Shown: piece after piece, positions 1-7,527 of the stretch
How positions within the stretch are numbered: the first letter of the stretch is position 1
Layout of the letters: every line of letters starts with the position of its first letter
Origin: Candidatus Thiodiazotropha sp. (ex Monitilora ramsayi)
Lineage (GTDB): Bacteria; Pseudomonadota; Gammaproteobacteria; Chromatiales; Chromatiaceae
Assembly (NCBI GenBank): GCA_025655595.1
Contig: JAHXIO010000003.1
Coordinates: 62,001 to 126,000, forward strand
Length of the DNA stretch: 64,000 bases
Reading direction: 5' to 3'
Translations under genes and position numbers: made by a program
Notes under the pieces: model-generated
What the model was told of the DNA's origin: nothing
Database searches by the model: none
Seen by the model: the letters and a program-made list of their open reading frames with translations, nothing else

Positions 1-6
1 CCTTCT

Positions 7-276
7 ATGCCAAGCCTCTCATTCACATCGAATCTGACCCGTCATGTCGACTGCCCGGATGCTGAGTTCGACGCAAGCAGTGTCGCCCAGCTTTTCGATC
101 TCTATTTCACTCGTTGGCCGGGTGTACGGAACTATGTGCTCGATGATCAGGGCGCGGTACGCAATCACGTTATCGTGGTGGTGGATGGGCATGGCTTAAA
201 CGACAGGCGTCACTTAAGGGACAGCCTCTCATCCGACAGTGAAGTGTTTGTCTTTCAAGCGTTATCGGGAGGATAG
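7..276 (+). CDS. MoaD/ThiS-family ubiquitin-like protein with C-terminal Gly-Gly
   Basis: An 89-residue beta-grasp protein of the MoaD/ThiS family. The N-terminal strand FTSNLTRHVDCP, the central LDDQGAVRNHVIVVVDG segment and the terminus FQALSGG fit the family, where the exposed C-terminal Gly-Gly is adenylated and thiocarboxylated by an E1-like enzyme to act as a sulfur carrier or protein tag. No moeB/thiF-type E1, moaE or thiG gene is visible nearby, so the partner is unknown. The stop lies 2 bases before the BNR propeller gene, so the two are surely co-transcribed. The ATG at base 7 gives a normal family length, but only six bases precede it, so a more upstream start cannot be excluded. 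Confidence 0.8.
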   Translation: MPSLSFTSNLTRHVDCPDAEFDASSVAQLFDLYFTRWPGVRNYVLDDQGAVRNHVIVVVDGHGLNDRRHLRDSLSSDSEVFVFQALSGG

Positions 277-278
277 CT

Positions 279-1385
279 ATGGCAGACCGGCTACTGGTAG
301 GCACGCGCAAGGGGCTCTTTCGCATCGAACGACAGACGAGCGGGCAGTGGGATATTGTGCACAGCTGGTTTTTGGGGGATCCGGTGACGGCGGTATTGGC
401 GGATAACGCAGGAGCCAAACTCCATGCGGCGCTGGATCTGGGACACTTTGGTGTCAAGATGCATCGCTCCACTGATAACGGCGATAGCTGGTCCGAGATT
501 GGTGCGCCCGCCTATCCGGAAAAACCGGATGGGGTGGAAGACAAGGATCCCTTTCGCGGCCTGGAGATCCCCTGGAACACCCAGATGATCTGGTCACTGG
601 AGGCCGGTACCGCCGATGAGATCTGGTGCGGTGTGATCCCCGGTGGTCTGTTTCGGTCCACCGACGATGGCGATAGCTGGCGTTTCATCGATGCCTTATG
701 GAACGATCCCCGACGCAAACAGTGGATGGGCGGCGGCTACGACTTCGCCGGCATCCACTCGATCCTGGTCGATCCGCGGGATCCGGCTCACGCCACTGTG
801 GGTGTCTCAGTCGGCGGGGTCTGGACGACCCGGGACAGTGGCCATCATTGGGAGTTGATCGGCACAGGTCTGCGCAGCGACTACATGCCCCCGGATAAAG
901 CGGGTGATCCATTGACGCAGGACCCTCATCGCATAGTCCAGTGTAACTCCAACCCCGACCGTCTCTGGATGCAGCACCATAACGGAATCTTCGTCAGCGA
1001 CAACGGCGGCAGGCAGTGGCGCGAGTTGAGCGATGTCACGCCCTCCAGCTTCGGCTTTGCTGTGGTCGTCCACCCATCCGATGCCGATACCGCATGGTTC
1101 ATACCCGCCACAAAGGATGAGCAGCGCTTCCCGGTGGACGCCAGACTGGTAGTCAGCCGTACCAGGGATGGCGGGCACAGTTTCGAAAGCCTGCGTCGCG
1201 GCCTGCCGGCATCGCCCGCCTATGATCTGGTATACCGACATGCCCTCGATATCGACAGTGATGGCGAACGGCTTGCATTCGGTAGTACCACGGGTTCACT
1301 ATGGATCAGCGAGGACCAGGGCGATCACTGGCAATCAGTCAGCCATCACTTGCCGCCGGTGAACTGTGTCCGTTTCGAGAACTGA
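279..1385 (+). CDS. WD40/YVTN/BNR-like repeat propeller protein (sialidase-fold)
   Basis: A 368-residue protein made of repeated BNR/Asp-box-like units such as STDNGDSW, STDDGDSW, TRDSGHHW, SDNGGRQW and SEDQGDHW, spaced as in six- or seven-bladed beta-propellers of the VPS10/sialidase-like superfamily. It has no signal peptide, so it should be cytosolic. The Asp boxes are structural and do not prove glycosidase activity; no enzymatic function is assigned. It begins 2 bases after the MoaD-like gene, behind a GGGAGGA ribosome binding site inside that gene's end. A protein of this type beside a MoaD-like partner is a recurrent pair of unknown role as far as I know. It ends just before the lutA-like gene and may share its transcript. 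Confidence 0.8.
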   Translation: MADRLLVGTRKGLFRIERQTSGQWDIVHSWFLGDPVTAVLADNAGAKLHAALDLGHFGVKMHRSTDNGDSWSEIGAPAYPEKPDGVEDKDPFRGLEIPWNTQMIWSLEAGTADEIWCGVIPGGLFRSTDDGDSWRFIDALWNDPRRKQWMGGGYDFAGIHSILVDPRDPAHATVGVSVGGVWTTRDSGHHWELIGTGLRSDYMPPDKAGDPLTQDPHRIVQCNSNPDRLWMQHHNGIFVSDNGGRQWRELSDVTPSSFGFAVVVHPSDADTAWFIPATKDEQRFPVDARLVVSRTRDGGHSFESLRRGLPASPAYDLVYRHALDIDSDGERLAFGSTTGSLWISEDQGDHWQSVSHHLPPVNCVRFEN

Positions 1386-1387
1386 CT

Positions 1388-1392
1388 GGAGG
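1388..1392 (+). promoter_or_regulatory. Ribosome binding site GGAGG that points to an ATA start of the lutA-like gene
   Basis: A perfect GGAGG lies 8 bases before ATA at 1401, just after the stop of the propeller gene. No ATG, GTG or TTG exists in frame between that stop (1383-1385) and ATG 1479, although clearly conserved family sequence is encoded in this gap. This site therefore decides the start. Confidence 0.6.
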
Positions 1393-1400
1393 ATCCACCG

Positions 1401-2141
1401 ATAACGCGTCCCGACAGCGTCTACTTTTTCGCCACCTGCCTGGTCGATCTCTTCTATCCTCAGGCGGGCCTCGCCGGTATGCGCCTGCTACAGCGAGAAG
1501 GGCTCAGGGTTATCTTTCCCCGCAACCAGACTTGTTGCGGACAGCCTGCCTACAATGGAGGCTATCGGGATGAGGCCCGACGTGTGGCCGCGGCGCAGCT
1601 TGATCTTTTTCCCCAATCCTATCCCATTGTCGTACCGTCCGGCTCCTGTGCCGGTATGATGAAACACCACTATCCCGATCTCTTCGCCGGTACTCCCTGG
1701 CAGGTGCAGGCCAACGATGTGGCAGATCGGGTTTGGGAGCTGACAGGCTTCCTGACAGAGGTACTCGATCTGCAGCTGAAAGATCTCGGCGAACCCGTCC
1801 GAGTCGCCATGCACACTTCATGTTCCGCTCGCCGGGAGATGGGTGTGGCCAATGCTGCCGAAGCCCTGCTTGGACAGTTGCAGGGTGTCGAGCTGGTCGA
1901 GCAGGACCACAAGTCAGAGTGCTGCGGCTTCGGCGGCACCTTCGCGGTCAAGCAGCCGGAGATCTCCGCCGCCATGGTGGGGGACAAGACCGAATCACTG
2001 CGTAGGACAGGTGCCGAGCTGGTCACCAGCCAGGACTGTGGCTGTCTGATGAACATCGGCGGTGCCTTTGAAAAGCAGGGTGATGGGCCTAAGACCTGCC
2101 ATATCGCCGAACTCCTCTGGGAGCGCACTCGTGAGCGGTGA
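1401..2141 (+). CDS. lutA: (Fe-S)-binding protein, LutA/LldE/YkgE type, probable ATA start
   Basis: First subunit of the LutABC (LldEFG) iron-sulfur complex, which oxidises L-lactate to pyruvate in the cytoplasm or at the membrane. It has two CCG-type cysteine domains: TCCGQPAYN near residues 44-52 and SECCGFGG near 172-179, plus PSGSCAGM and HTSCSARRE. The first ATG (1479) would drop the conserved N-terminal stretch FATCLVDLFYP, which is encoded upstream in frame. The likely start is ATA at 1401, 8 bases behind GGAGG, giving 246 residues. CTG 1386 is a less likely choice. The stop overlaps the lutB start. ATA is a rare but accepted bacterial start; alternatively an ATG was mutated here and expression is reduced. 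Confidence 0.8.
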   Translation: MTRPDSVYFFATCLVDLFYPQAGLAGMRLLQREGLRVIFPRNQTCCGQPAYNGGYRDEARRVAAAQLDLFPQSYPIVVPSGSCAGMMKHHYPDLFAGTPWQVQANDVADRVWELTGFLTEVLDLQLKDLGEPVRVAMHTSCSARREMGVANAAEALLGQLQGVELVEQDHKSECCGFGGTFAVKQPEISAAMVGDKTESLRRTGAELVTSQDCGCLMNIGGAFEKQGDGPKTCHIAELLWERTRER

Positions 2142-3543
2142 GTTCCACGACGGTGTGGTGAAAGCCCTGAGCAACGAGGCCCTGCGCGGCCATCTGCGCC
2201 GGGCCATGGACAGCCTGATCGAGAAGCGGCTGGCGGTCTTCCCGGATAGCGATGAGTTGGAATCGTTGAGACATCGCTGTATGGGGATTCGCGCCAATGC
2301 CTTGTCGAAACTGCCCGATCTGCTGGTGCACCTGGAGGCCCGCTGTGAGGAACAGGGCATCCGGGTCCACTGGGCGGAGACCACGGCGGAGGCGAACAGC
2401 ATCGTGTTGGAGATCCTGCGATCACACCGGGTCGAACGCCTGGTGAAAGGCAAATCGATGGTCTCAGAAGAGATGGGCCTCAATCATGCGCTCGAAGCCG
2501 AAGGGATCGAGTGCCTGGAGTCAGACCTGGGGGAGTTCATCATCCAACTGGCAGGGGAGACCCCCTCCCACATTGTCATGCCGGCGCTGCACAAATCGAA
2601 GCAGGAGATCGCCGAGCTGTTCCATGAGAAGTTTCCAGACATCCCCTACAGCGATGACGTGGATGAGTTGACCGCGGTGGCCCGGGGTATCCTGCGCGAG
2701 AAGTTCATGCAGGCCGACGCCGGGCTTTCCGGGGTCAACTTCCTGGTGGCGGAGACCGGTACCCTCTGCCTGGTGGAGAACGAGGGTAACGGTCGCATGT
2801 CCACCACTGTGCCGCCCCTGCATATCGCGGTCACCGGCATCGAGAAGGTGGTGGAACGGCTGACCGATGTGCCGCCGTTGCTCTCCCTGCTCACCCGCTC
2901 CGCCACCGGGCAGCCGATCACCACTTACTTCAACATGATCAACGGTCCGAGACAGCCGGGGGAGAAGGACGGTCCCCAGGAGGTCCATCTGGTACTCCTC
3001 GACAACGGCCGCTCACGGATTTTCGCCGATGAAGAGTTGCAGGCGACTCTGCGCTGCATCCGCTGTGGGGCCTGCATCAACCACTGCCCGGTCTATACTC
3101 GCCTGGGCGGCCACGCCTACGGCACTGTCTACCCCGGTCCCATCGGCAGCATCCTGGAACCGCAAAAAGAGGGGTTGGAACGGCTGGGCGAACTGGCTGA
3201 AGCCTCCACTCTCTGTGGTGCCTGCGGTGAAGTCTGCCCGGTGCGTATCCCGATTCCGAAACTGCTCAACCGCTTGCGCTGGGAGGGGGTACGGCATGAC
3301 GGCAGCGGAGAGACGGCGGGGCAGGGGAAACGACGCAAACAATCCCAGGCCCTGGCATGGAAGGGGTGGTCCACCCTGGCCAGCCATCCTGCGCTCTACC
3401 GGACTGCCGTGAAGAGCGCCAGCCGCTTCCGCCGGCTGTTGCCGCAACAGCTTGGTCCCTGGACTCATGTGAGGAAGGCGCCGGAGATCGCCGAAAAACC
3501 GCTCAGGGAGCTTGCAGAAGAGGAGGGATTCAGCCATGAGTGA
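2131..3543 (+). CDS. lutB: LutB-type iron-sulfur protein (LUD domain plus 2 [4Fe-4S])
   Basis: Central subunit of the lactate oxidation complex, 470 residues. An N-terminal LUD domain occupies about residues 40-290 and includes the VAETGTLCLVENEGNGR motif. A ferredoxin-like region follows, with CIRCGACINHCPVY near residue 308 and CGACGEVCP near 361, which together can bind two [4Fe-4S] clusters. I chose GTG 2131 because it overlaps the end of lutA by 11 bases, sits behind GGGAG and gives the usual family length; the upstream ATG at 2062 would lie deep inside lutA. The end overlaps the start of lutC by 8 bases, so lutABC is one translationally coupled operon. Confidence 0.9.
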   Translation: MSGEFHDGVVKALSNEALRGHLRRAMDSLIEKRLAVFPDSDELESLRHRCMGIRANALSKLPDLLVHLEARCEEQGIRVHWAETTAEANSIVLEILRSHRVERLVKGKSMVSEEMGLNHALEAEGIECLESDLGEFIIQLAGETPSHIVMPALHKSKQEIAELFHEKFPDIPYSDDVDELTAVARGILREKFMQADAGLSGVNFLVAETGTLCLVENEGNGRMSTTVPPLHIAVTGIEKVVERLTDVPPLLSLLTRSATGQPITTYFNMINGPRQPGEKDGPQEVHLVLLDNGRSRIFADEELQATLRCIRCGACINHCPVYTRLGGHAYGTVYPGPIGSILEPQKEGLERLGELAEASTLCGACGEVCPVRIPIPKLLNRLRWEGVRHDGSGETAGQGKRRKQSQALAWKGWSTLASHPALYRTAVKSASRFRRLLPQQLGPWTHVRKAPEIAEKPLRELAEEEGFSHE

Positions 3544-4183
3544 TGCCAGGTCCCATATCCTGCAACGCCTGCGTGCCGTCGGGCGTGCGGAGGAGAGTGA
3601 ATTGGCGAGACCGGTGGCGTCCCACCCCTGGAGCCGGGAAGAGAAGCTGCAACGGTTCACCGAGTGCATGTCTGCAGTTCGCGCCGATGTCCACCTGACC
3701 AATGAGAGGGAGTGGTGCAACGACCTTCAGCAGATCCTCATGACCAAGGGCGCGCGTAATCTGGTATATGCGCCAGCAACACCCCATGGTCAGATATTGC
3801 AGTCCGGTCTTTCGTCAGGTGATATCGAACTGATACCTTACGATCAGGAGATCGAACAGTGGAAAAGTCGGTTGTTCGATGAGACAGATGCCTCAATCAC
3901 TAGCTGCCATGGCGCCATCGCGGAGACCGGCAGCCTGATACTCTGGCCGGACGAGACCGAACCCCGTCTGCTCTCTCTGGTACCGCCGGTTCACTGTGTC
4001 CTGCTGCAGGCCGATCAGATTTACAGTACCTTTGCGGAGGCGGTGGAAAATCAGGGATGGGCTGAAGATATTCCCACCAATGCCCTGTTGATCTCAGGTC
4101 CCTCCAAATCAGCCGACATCGCCCAGGTGCTCGCCTATGGGGTGCACGGCCCGAAATCCCTTGTGGTGTTGGTCTTGCGCTAG
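3536..4183 (+). CDS. lutC: LutC-type LUD-domain protein
   Basis: Third subunit of the LutABC lactate utilisation complex, 215 residues, an LUD domain without iron-sulfur motifs. The family signature GAIAETGSLILW is at about residues 123-134 and the C-terminal HGPKSLVVLVLR closes the domain as in relatives. ATG 3536 is preceded by AGGAGG 10 bases upstream, inside the end of lutB, which it overlaps. The N-terminus MSDARSHILQRLR fits the family. No LutR/LldR regulator or lactate permease is seen near the operon in this window, so control is unknown. The AT-rich cassette region begins directly behind it. Confidence 0.9.
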   Translation: MSDARSHILQRLRAVGRAEESELARPVASHPWSREEKLQRFTECMSAVRADVHLTNEREWCNDLQQILMTKGARNLVYAPATPHGQILQSGLSSGDIELIPYDQEIEQWKSRLFDETDASITSCHGAIAETGSLILWPDETEPRLLSLVPPVHCVLLQADQIYSTFAEAVENQGWAEDIPTNALLISGPSKSADIAQVLAYGVHGPKSLVVLVLR

Positions 4184-4311
4184 CGTTTGGTTGTTTTCAG
4201 AGAGCATGGGAAGCGAATTGACTCTGTGATCAATGACAACGTCTGCTTGACGCCTTGGCGAGGTAACCTAAAAAGATTGCAACAGGGAATCCGTATAGCA
4301 TCCATGCACTG

Positions 4312-4638
4312 ATGAAATTGCCAGCCGATTGGCCGATTTTTACGGCCTATCATTTCGAAGTCGTTGATGTTGTCCAGGGCCAAAAGTCCCTTGATTTTGT
4401 AGTTATTCTGCGCCTTAATAAATCCCTACTGGGTGTTCACATTGTGACGTCCAGTCTTCTCGGCTACGAAAGCTTTTACAAGGCGGTTCAGCGAGTTATT
4501 GAAAAATCACGAAGCGGGGTCAGGGACGATGGTGGGAAAATTATTCATATCAACTCTCCATGTCAGCATACGGGCGTCTTGCCCGAAAACAACCGTGACT
4601 CACTTTATGCTAGGCCGAATCGGCCAATCGCACAATAG
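4312..4638 (+). CDS. Doubtful small ORF, possible degraded cassette gene
   Basis: An open frame of 108 codons with no recognisable domain and no clear ribosome binding site before ATG 4312. The middle part (VVDVVQGQKSLDFVVILRLN and the following LLGVHIVTSS) reads like a plausible small protein, but the C-terminal third looks like read-through into non-coding cassette sequence. It ends at the first bases of the hairpin at 4636, which is the position expected for the stop of an integron cassette gene. It could be the remnant of the first cassette. Confidence 0.25.
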   Translation: MKLPADWPIFTAYHFEVVDVVQGQKSLDFVVILRLNKSLLGVHIVTSSLLGYESFYKAVQRVIEKSRSGVRDDGGKIIHINSPCQHTGVLPENNRDSLYARPNRPIAQ

Positions 4639-4692
4639 GCCGCTTACACACTATTAGGAATAGTGCGTAAGCGGCCTAATAAAATGTTAGCG
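4636..4692 (+). repeat. Long hairpin followed by core site GTTAGCG (attC-like boundary)
   Basis: Two 20-base arms (4636-4655 and 4659-4678) pair with one mismatch around a 3-base loop. Seven bases later comes GTTAGCG (4686-4692), the exact reverse complement of CGCTAAC at 5090-5096, so it marks the left edge of the first clear cassette. I do not find the R'' box that a complete attC should have on the left, so this is a variant or damaged site. There is no T-run, so it is not a standard terminator. Confidence 0.55.
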
Positions 4693-4698
4693 TAATAT

Positions 4699-5102
4699 AT
4701 GGACATAAATACTGAGCTTCTAAGCGAAATAAACAGCGCATTATGGATACTGGTGTACCTAGTTGGTACAGCCATCACTCTATATGCGATAAAGACGATA
4801 ACCCTTTCCATCAAAGAATATAGAAAATTGATGGAAAACAAATTCTATGAAACAGCTAATGCTTTCTTCGAGAATGGCGACTATCACGAAGTTATTAGGT
4901 TATGTGAAGAACAAATTCAGAAAAATCCAAAGATGCTTACGGATATTGGTTTATGGGAAAAGCCCAATATGAAGTAGGCAATTTCGACAATGCTCTTTCT
5001 AGTTTTAAAGCAACTCTAGGAATACACCCCAGTTGGGAAAAAGACTGGGTACAGCCATACTACGAGAAAATAGAAAATGCGAAAAAAAGCGCTAACAAGT
5101 AG
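4699..5102 (+). pseudogene. Frameshifted membrane-anchored TPR protein (integron cassette 1)
   Basis: The reading frame from ATG 4699 encodes one membrane segment (ALWILVYLVGTAITLYAI) and then the start of a tetratricopeptide unit (FFENGDYHEVIRLCEEQIQK), but hits a stop at 4975-4977. The continuation of the TPR (GYWFMGKAQYEVGNFDNALS and on to ENAKKSANK) lies in another frame and ends at TAG 5100-5102. Joining needs one extra base near 4930, within CCAAAGATG, for instance a fourth A. The end overlaps the attC R'' box, as in intact cassettes. It is either a recent pseudogene or a one-base sequencing deletion; if repaired it would be about 134 residues. Confidence 0.7.
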
Positions 5103-5160
5103 CTCCACCGGACAAAATACTCGCTACGCTCGCATTTTTCCGGTGAACTAAGCGTTAGCC
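5090..5160 (+). repeat. attC site 1 (71 bp)
   Basis: R'' box CGCTAAC (5090-5096) and R' box GTTAGCC (5154-5160) flank an imperfect palindrome: CTCCACCGG pairs with CCGGTGAA, with extra bases on one side and a central variable part. This is the layout of an integron attC (59-base element). CGCTAAC is the exact complement of GTTAGCG at 4686, and GTTAGCC pairs with the R'' at 5747, as expected for inserted cassettes. Confidence 0.85.
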
Positions 5161-5176
5161 ATTCAAGGAGAGATAT

Positions 5177-5752
5177 ATGCAGGAAAAATACTTAATCCAC
5201 GGAGCCAACGCTCTGACAGGATCAATTAGATATCTGAAAGGTGAAAAATTTAGATATGACCCTAAAAGCGTTGGCATATATTTGTCTGCTGCCTGCAAGA
5301 CTTTGAGCTATCTCGTAGACGACGATGAGGCATTATCCATAATTGCTGCTGGTATGAGTGGTGAAGCTAGCGAAATATATGGTCAGTTTGAAGACTTCAT
5401 GGAAGAGTTTGTAAAGCCTGATCACGCTCTTATGATCTCAGCAGGAATGGATGAGAGAATGGCCAACTACTTGTTCAAAGATATCAATAATATTCAAGGC
5501 TATATGGCCCAACGTCGCAGGGTAAATCCAGAGATACTAAGAGAGCGAATAAAGGAGCTTCAATACACGGTCTGCTCTGAGAGCACCGCATTTGAGGAAC
5601 CCGATCACGCACTTTGGCGCGCAATTAACGTTATTGGTGGTGGTGCAATAATCACTACAAATAATCTGGCGGATACAATTATTGGGGGCTTGGCTAGTGC
5701 TTTTTCACAAACGTATGGCGGTATTCGAGTAGGCAAGGGTCTGGATGGCTAA
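5177..5752 (+). CDS. Unknown protein, integron cassette 2
   Basis: A 191-residue protein of no family I can name. It is mostly helical and acidic in the first two thirds. The last third holds a glycine-rich hydrophobic stretch (AINVIGGGAIITTNNLADTI, then GGLASAFSQTYGGIRVGKGL) that could insert in or touch a membrane; no signal peptide. The ribosome binding site AAGGAGAG lies 6 bases before ATG 5177, directly behind the attC core site, and the TAA stop sits inside the next attC R'' box. It therefore fills one complete cassette. It stands next to the Mrr-type nuclease cassette, but cassettes are shuffled independently, so a joint function is not implied. Confidence 0.8.
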   Translation: MQEKYLIHGANALTGSIRYLKGEKFRYDPKSVGIYLSAACKTLSYLVDDDEALSIIAAGMSGEASEIYGQFEDFMEEFVKPDHALMISAGMDERMANYLFKDINNIQGYMAQRRRVNPEILRERIKELQYTVCSESTAFEEPDHALWRAINVIGGGAIITTNNLADTIIGGLASAFSQTYGGIRVGKGLDG

Positions 5753-5806
5753 CAAATCAAGCAAGAAGGACACGCTAACGCGCGCCTCTTCTTTGAAGCG
5801 TTTGGG
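5747..5806 (+). repeat. attC site 2 (60 bp)
   Basis: R'' GGCTAAC (5747-5753) is the exact complement of the cassette's left core GTTAGCC at 5154. The right core is GTTTGGG (5800-5806), one base off the consensus. Between them TCAAGCAAGAAGG can pair with CCTCTTCTTTGA, leaving unpaired bases on one strand as in known attC sites. Confidence 0.75.
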
Positions 5807-5824
5807 CTTTAAGGACCAAGTCGC

Positions 5825-6982
5825 ATGGCGCCAGTAACTAAAACCATCAATCCCCTTCATTTTGAAGATTTGGAGCCTCGTAGATTTGAAGATCTTGTGA
5901 GGCAAGTCATTTACGACTTTCGCACGTGGTCAGCATTGGAAGCTACAGGCCGACAGGGGGTAGATGACGGGTTTGATGCTCGTGGCTGGGAGACAGTGAC
6001 TCTATCAAAAAGTGTTGAAGAAGAAAGTGTAGATGAGGACGTAGAGGCACATGAGGATGATCGCATTTGGCTAATTCAATGTAAGCGAGAGCGAACGATA
6101 ACTCCAAAAAAACTGGATGCACATCTAAAGGCAATTAATGAAGAAGAGGTTGCCAAGCTGCACGGAATTATTTTTGTCGCGGCATGTGATTTTACAAAGA
6201 AGTCGCGAGACACCTATCGTTCGTGGTGTATAGAGAAAGGTATTAAAGAGTTTTATTTATGGGGAAAGGCAGAGCTTGAGGACATGCTCTACTTACCAAA
6301 AAATGATCACTTGCTTTTTGGTTATTTCGGAATATCTATACAAATTAATAAAAGATCAACTAAGACCATTCTCCGATCGCGCTTGGCAACTAAGCGTCAG
6401 GTAATTCGGCATATAGGAGATATTGAGGATTACGGCCATTCTTTGGTTTTGTTACGCGATACAGATACGGATAAATACCCCTACTCTGGAGATGTAGCTG
6501 ATTTCGATGAAAAACCACTTTGGCGCGTTTATGAATTTCTTGGCCACTATGAAAATGGGATAAAAATACTAATTCGAACTCATTTCGCATACATAAAAGA
6601 AGATGGTAGCTCATGGGATGCGGACGAAAACATTAAGACAAACAAACATTATGAGGATCCATGGCCTGCCAAATCAGACAGAAAGTTAGAAGAAAAAGCT
6701 CGGAAGTTTTGGTCGCAATTACCTGAAGAAAACCAAGCTACTCTTGAAGTTATTGGCCTGCTTCCATACGACGATATCCTTGCAATAGATGAGAATGGGG
6801 ATCTTCATTTTCCACACCCACATGTGTATGTACCGTTTAACCCAGAATATGGTCCCTTCTCAGACGGGGCATATGGGCAATTAGTTACATATCACCCAAC
6901 AAGAAGTGAATATGATGCTTTGCGAGAAAATCAGATCTCCCGATTTCCAGATGTATATCCTCGTGATGAAGATGAGCATTAG
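5825..6982 (+). CDS. Mrr-type restriction endonuclease-like protein, integron cassette 3
   Basis: A 385-residue protein whose N-terminal 120 residues match the Mrr/PD-(D/E)XK nuclease fold: FEDLVRQVIYDF, the acidic GRQGVDDGFDARG loop near residues 41-53, and WLIQCKRER near 80-88, where D and QxK are the expected metal and catalytic residues. Mrr-family enzymes cut modified or foreign DNA. The remaining two thirds, rich in aromatic and charged residues, I do not recognise; it may sense a target. AAGGA precedes ATG 5825 by 9 bases. The stop overlaps attC site 3. A defence role is plausible, since integron cassettes are known to carry anti-phage genes, but it is an inference. Confidence 0.75.
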   Translation: MAPVTKTINPLHFEDLEPRRFEDLVRQVIYDFRTWSALEATGRQGVDDGFDARGWETVTLSKSVEEESVDEDVEAHEDDRIWLIQCKRERTITPKKLDAHLKAINEEEVAKLHGIIFVAACDFTKKSRDTYRSWCIEKGIKEFYLWGKAELEDMLYLPKNDHLLFGYFGISIQINKRSTKTILRSRLATKRQVIRHIGDIEDYGHSLVLLRDTDTDKYPYSGDVADFDEKPLWRVYEFLGHYENGIKILIRTHFAYIKEDGSSWDADENIKTNKHYEDPWPAKSDRKLEEKARKFWSQLPEENQATLEVIGLLPYDDILAIDENGDLHFPHPHVYVPFNPEYGPFSDGAYGQLVTYHPTRSEYDALRENQISRFPDVYPRDEDEH

Positions 6983-7047
6983 CCCTAACAATCACATCCA
7001 GCCGACCCAAAAATCGCTACGCATTTTTCGGTCGGCTGATGTTAGCC
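6982..7047 (+). repeat. attC site 3 (66 bp)
   Basis: R'' GCCCTAAC (6982-6989) complements the left core GTTTGGGC at 5800 with one mismatch; R' is GTTAGCC (7041-7047). The inner arms CAGCCGACC and GGTCGGCTG pair well, followed by AAAAATCG and CGCATTTTT, giving a clear imperfect hairpin. Confidence 0.85.
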
Positions 7048-7068
7048 GCTATGCGTAAGTGAAGTTCC

Positions 7069-7497
7069 ATGGTCCAGCGAGTATCAATATCTGTTTTGTG
7101 GATAGTTGCATTATTCTATGCCTATGGCGCACTGGTTCATATTATGAACATGTTTAGCCTAACGGGAATCAACTGGACAGAAGCGCCGTTAAAATGGCAG
7201 GCACTTGATATCTTTTATTTGATTATGGATTTGATTGTTGCTGTCGGTTTTATACTAGCCTGGAAAGTTTCCTATATCGTCTTCTACATTGCGGCAACAA
7301 GTCAGATAGTTTTATACACCGTTTTCCGAGACTGGATCATCGAAGTGCCAAAACAATTCGAGGTATCAACTGAGCAAATATCATACTTAGATACTCTGGT
7401 TATGTTTCATGTAGTTACACTAATATGCGTTTCAATCGTATTGTGGGTTACGCATAACAGGGGCTTGCAGCGGACTTGGATTACGCCAGGCCGCTGA
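7069..7497 (+). CDS. Four-helix membrane protein, integron cassette 4
   Basis: A 142-residue integral membrane protein with four hydrophobic segments at about residues 5-25, 45-65, 68-88 and 110-130. No catalytic motif is visible and I cannot name the family with certainty. The third helix region ends with YTVFRDWIIEVP, followed by a short polar loop. The reading frame runs into the attC and stops inside it (7495-7497), so the last 15 or so residues are encoded by the recombination site, a common feature of cassette genes. The ribosome binding site is weak (AAGTGAAG). Confidence 0.75.
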   Translation: MVQRVSISVLWIVALFYAYGALVHIMNMFSLTGINWTEAPLKWQALDIFYLIMDLIVAVGFILAWKVSYIVFYIAATSQIVLYTVFRDWIIEVPKQFEVSTEQISYLDTLVMFHVVTLICVSIVLWVTHNRGLQRTWITPGR

Positions 7498-7512
7498 AGG
7501 CAGGCGTTAAGC
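7452..7512 (+). repeat. attC site 4 (61 bp)
   Basis: R'' GCATAAC (7452-7458) matches the complement of the left core GTTAGCC in five of seven bases; R' GTTAAGC (7506-7512) fits the GTTRRRY consensus fully. Inner arms TGCAGCGG and CCGCTGAA pair. The end of the membrane protein gene lies within this site. Confidence 0.7.
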
Positions 7513-7527
7513 GTACTAAAAGCAACA

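Larger units (their letters stand above)
4184..4698. other. Transition region between lutC and first clear cassette
   Basis: About 515 bases without a convincing gene. It contains a weak 108-codon open frame (4312-4638) and the long hairpin at 4636-4678. No integrase gene and no attI-like site are recognisable here. Composition already shifts towards AT. Confidence 0.5.

Noticed and set aside
1670-2425. Long open frame on the minus strand of about 250 codons
   Set aside because: It lies fully antisense to lutA and lutB, both of which have clear family motifs; its protein is low-complexity with no domain.
4184-4690. Hidden integron integrase or attI at the left of the cassettes
   Set aside because: No open frame with tyrosine recombinase motifs on either strand in this gap, and the neighbouring lutC gene is intact.
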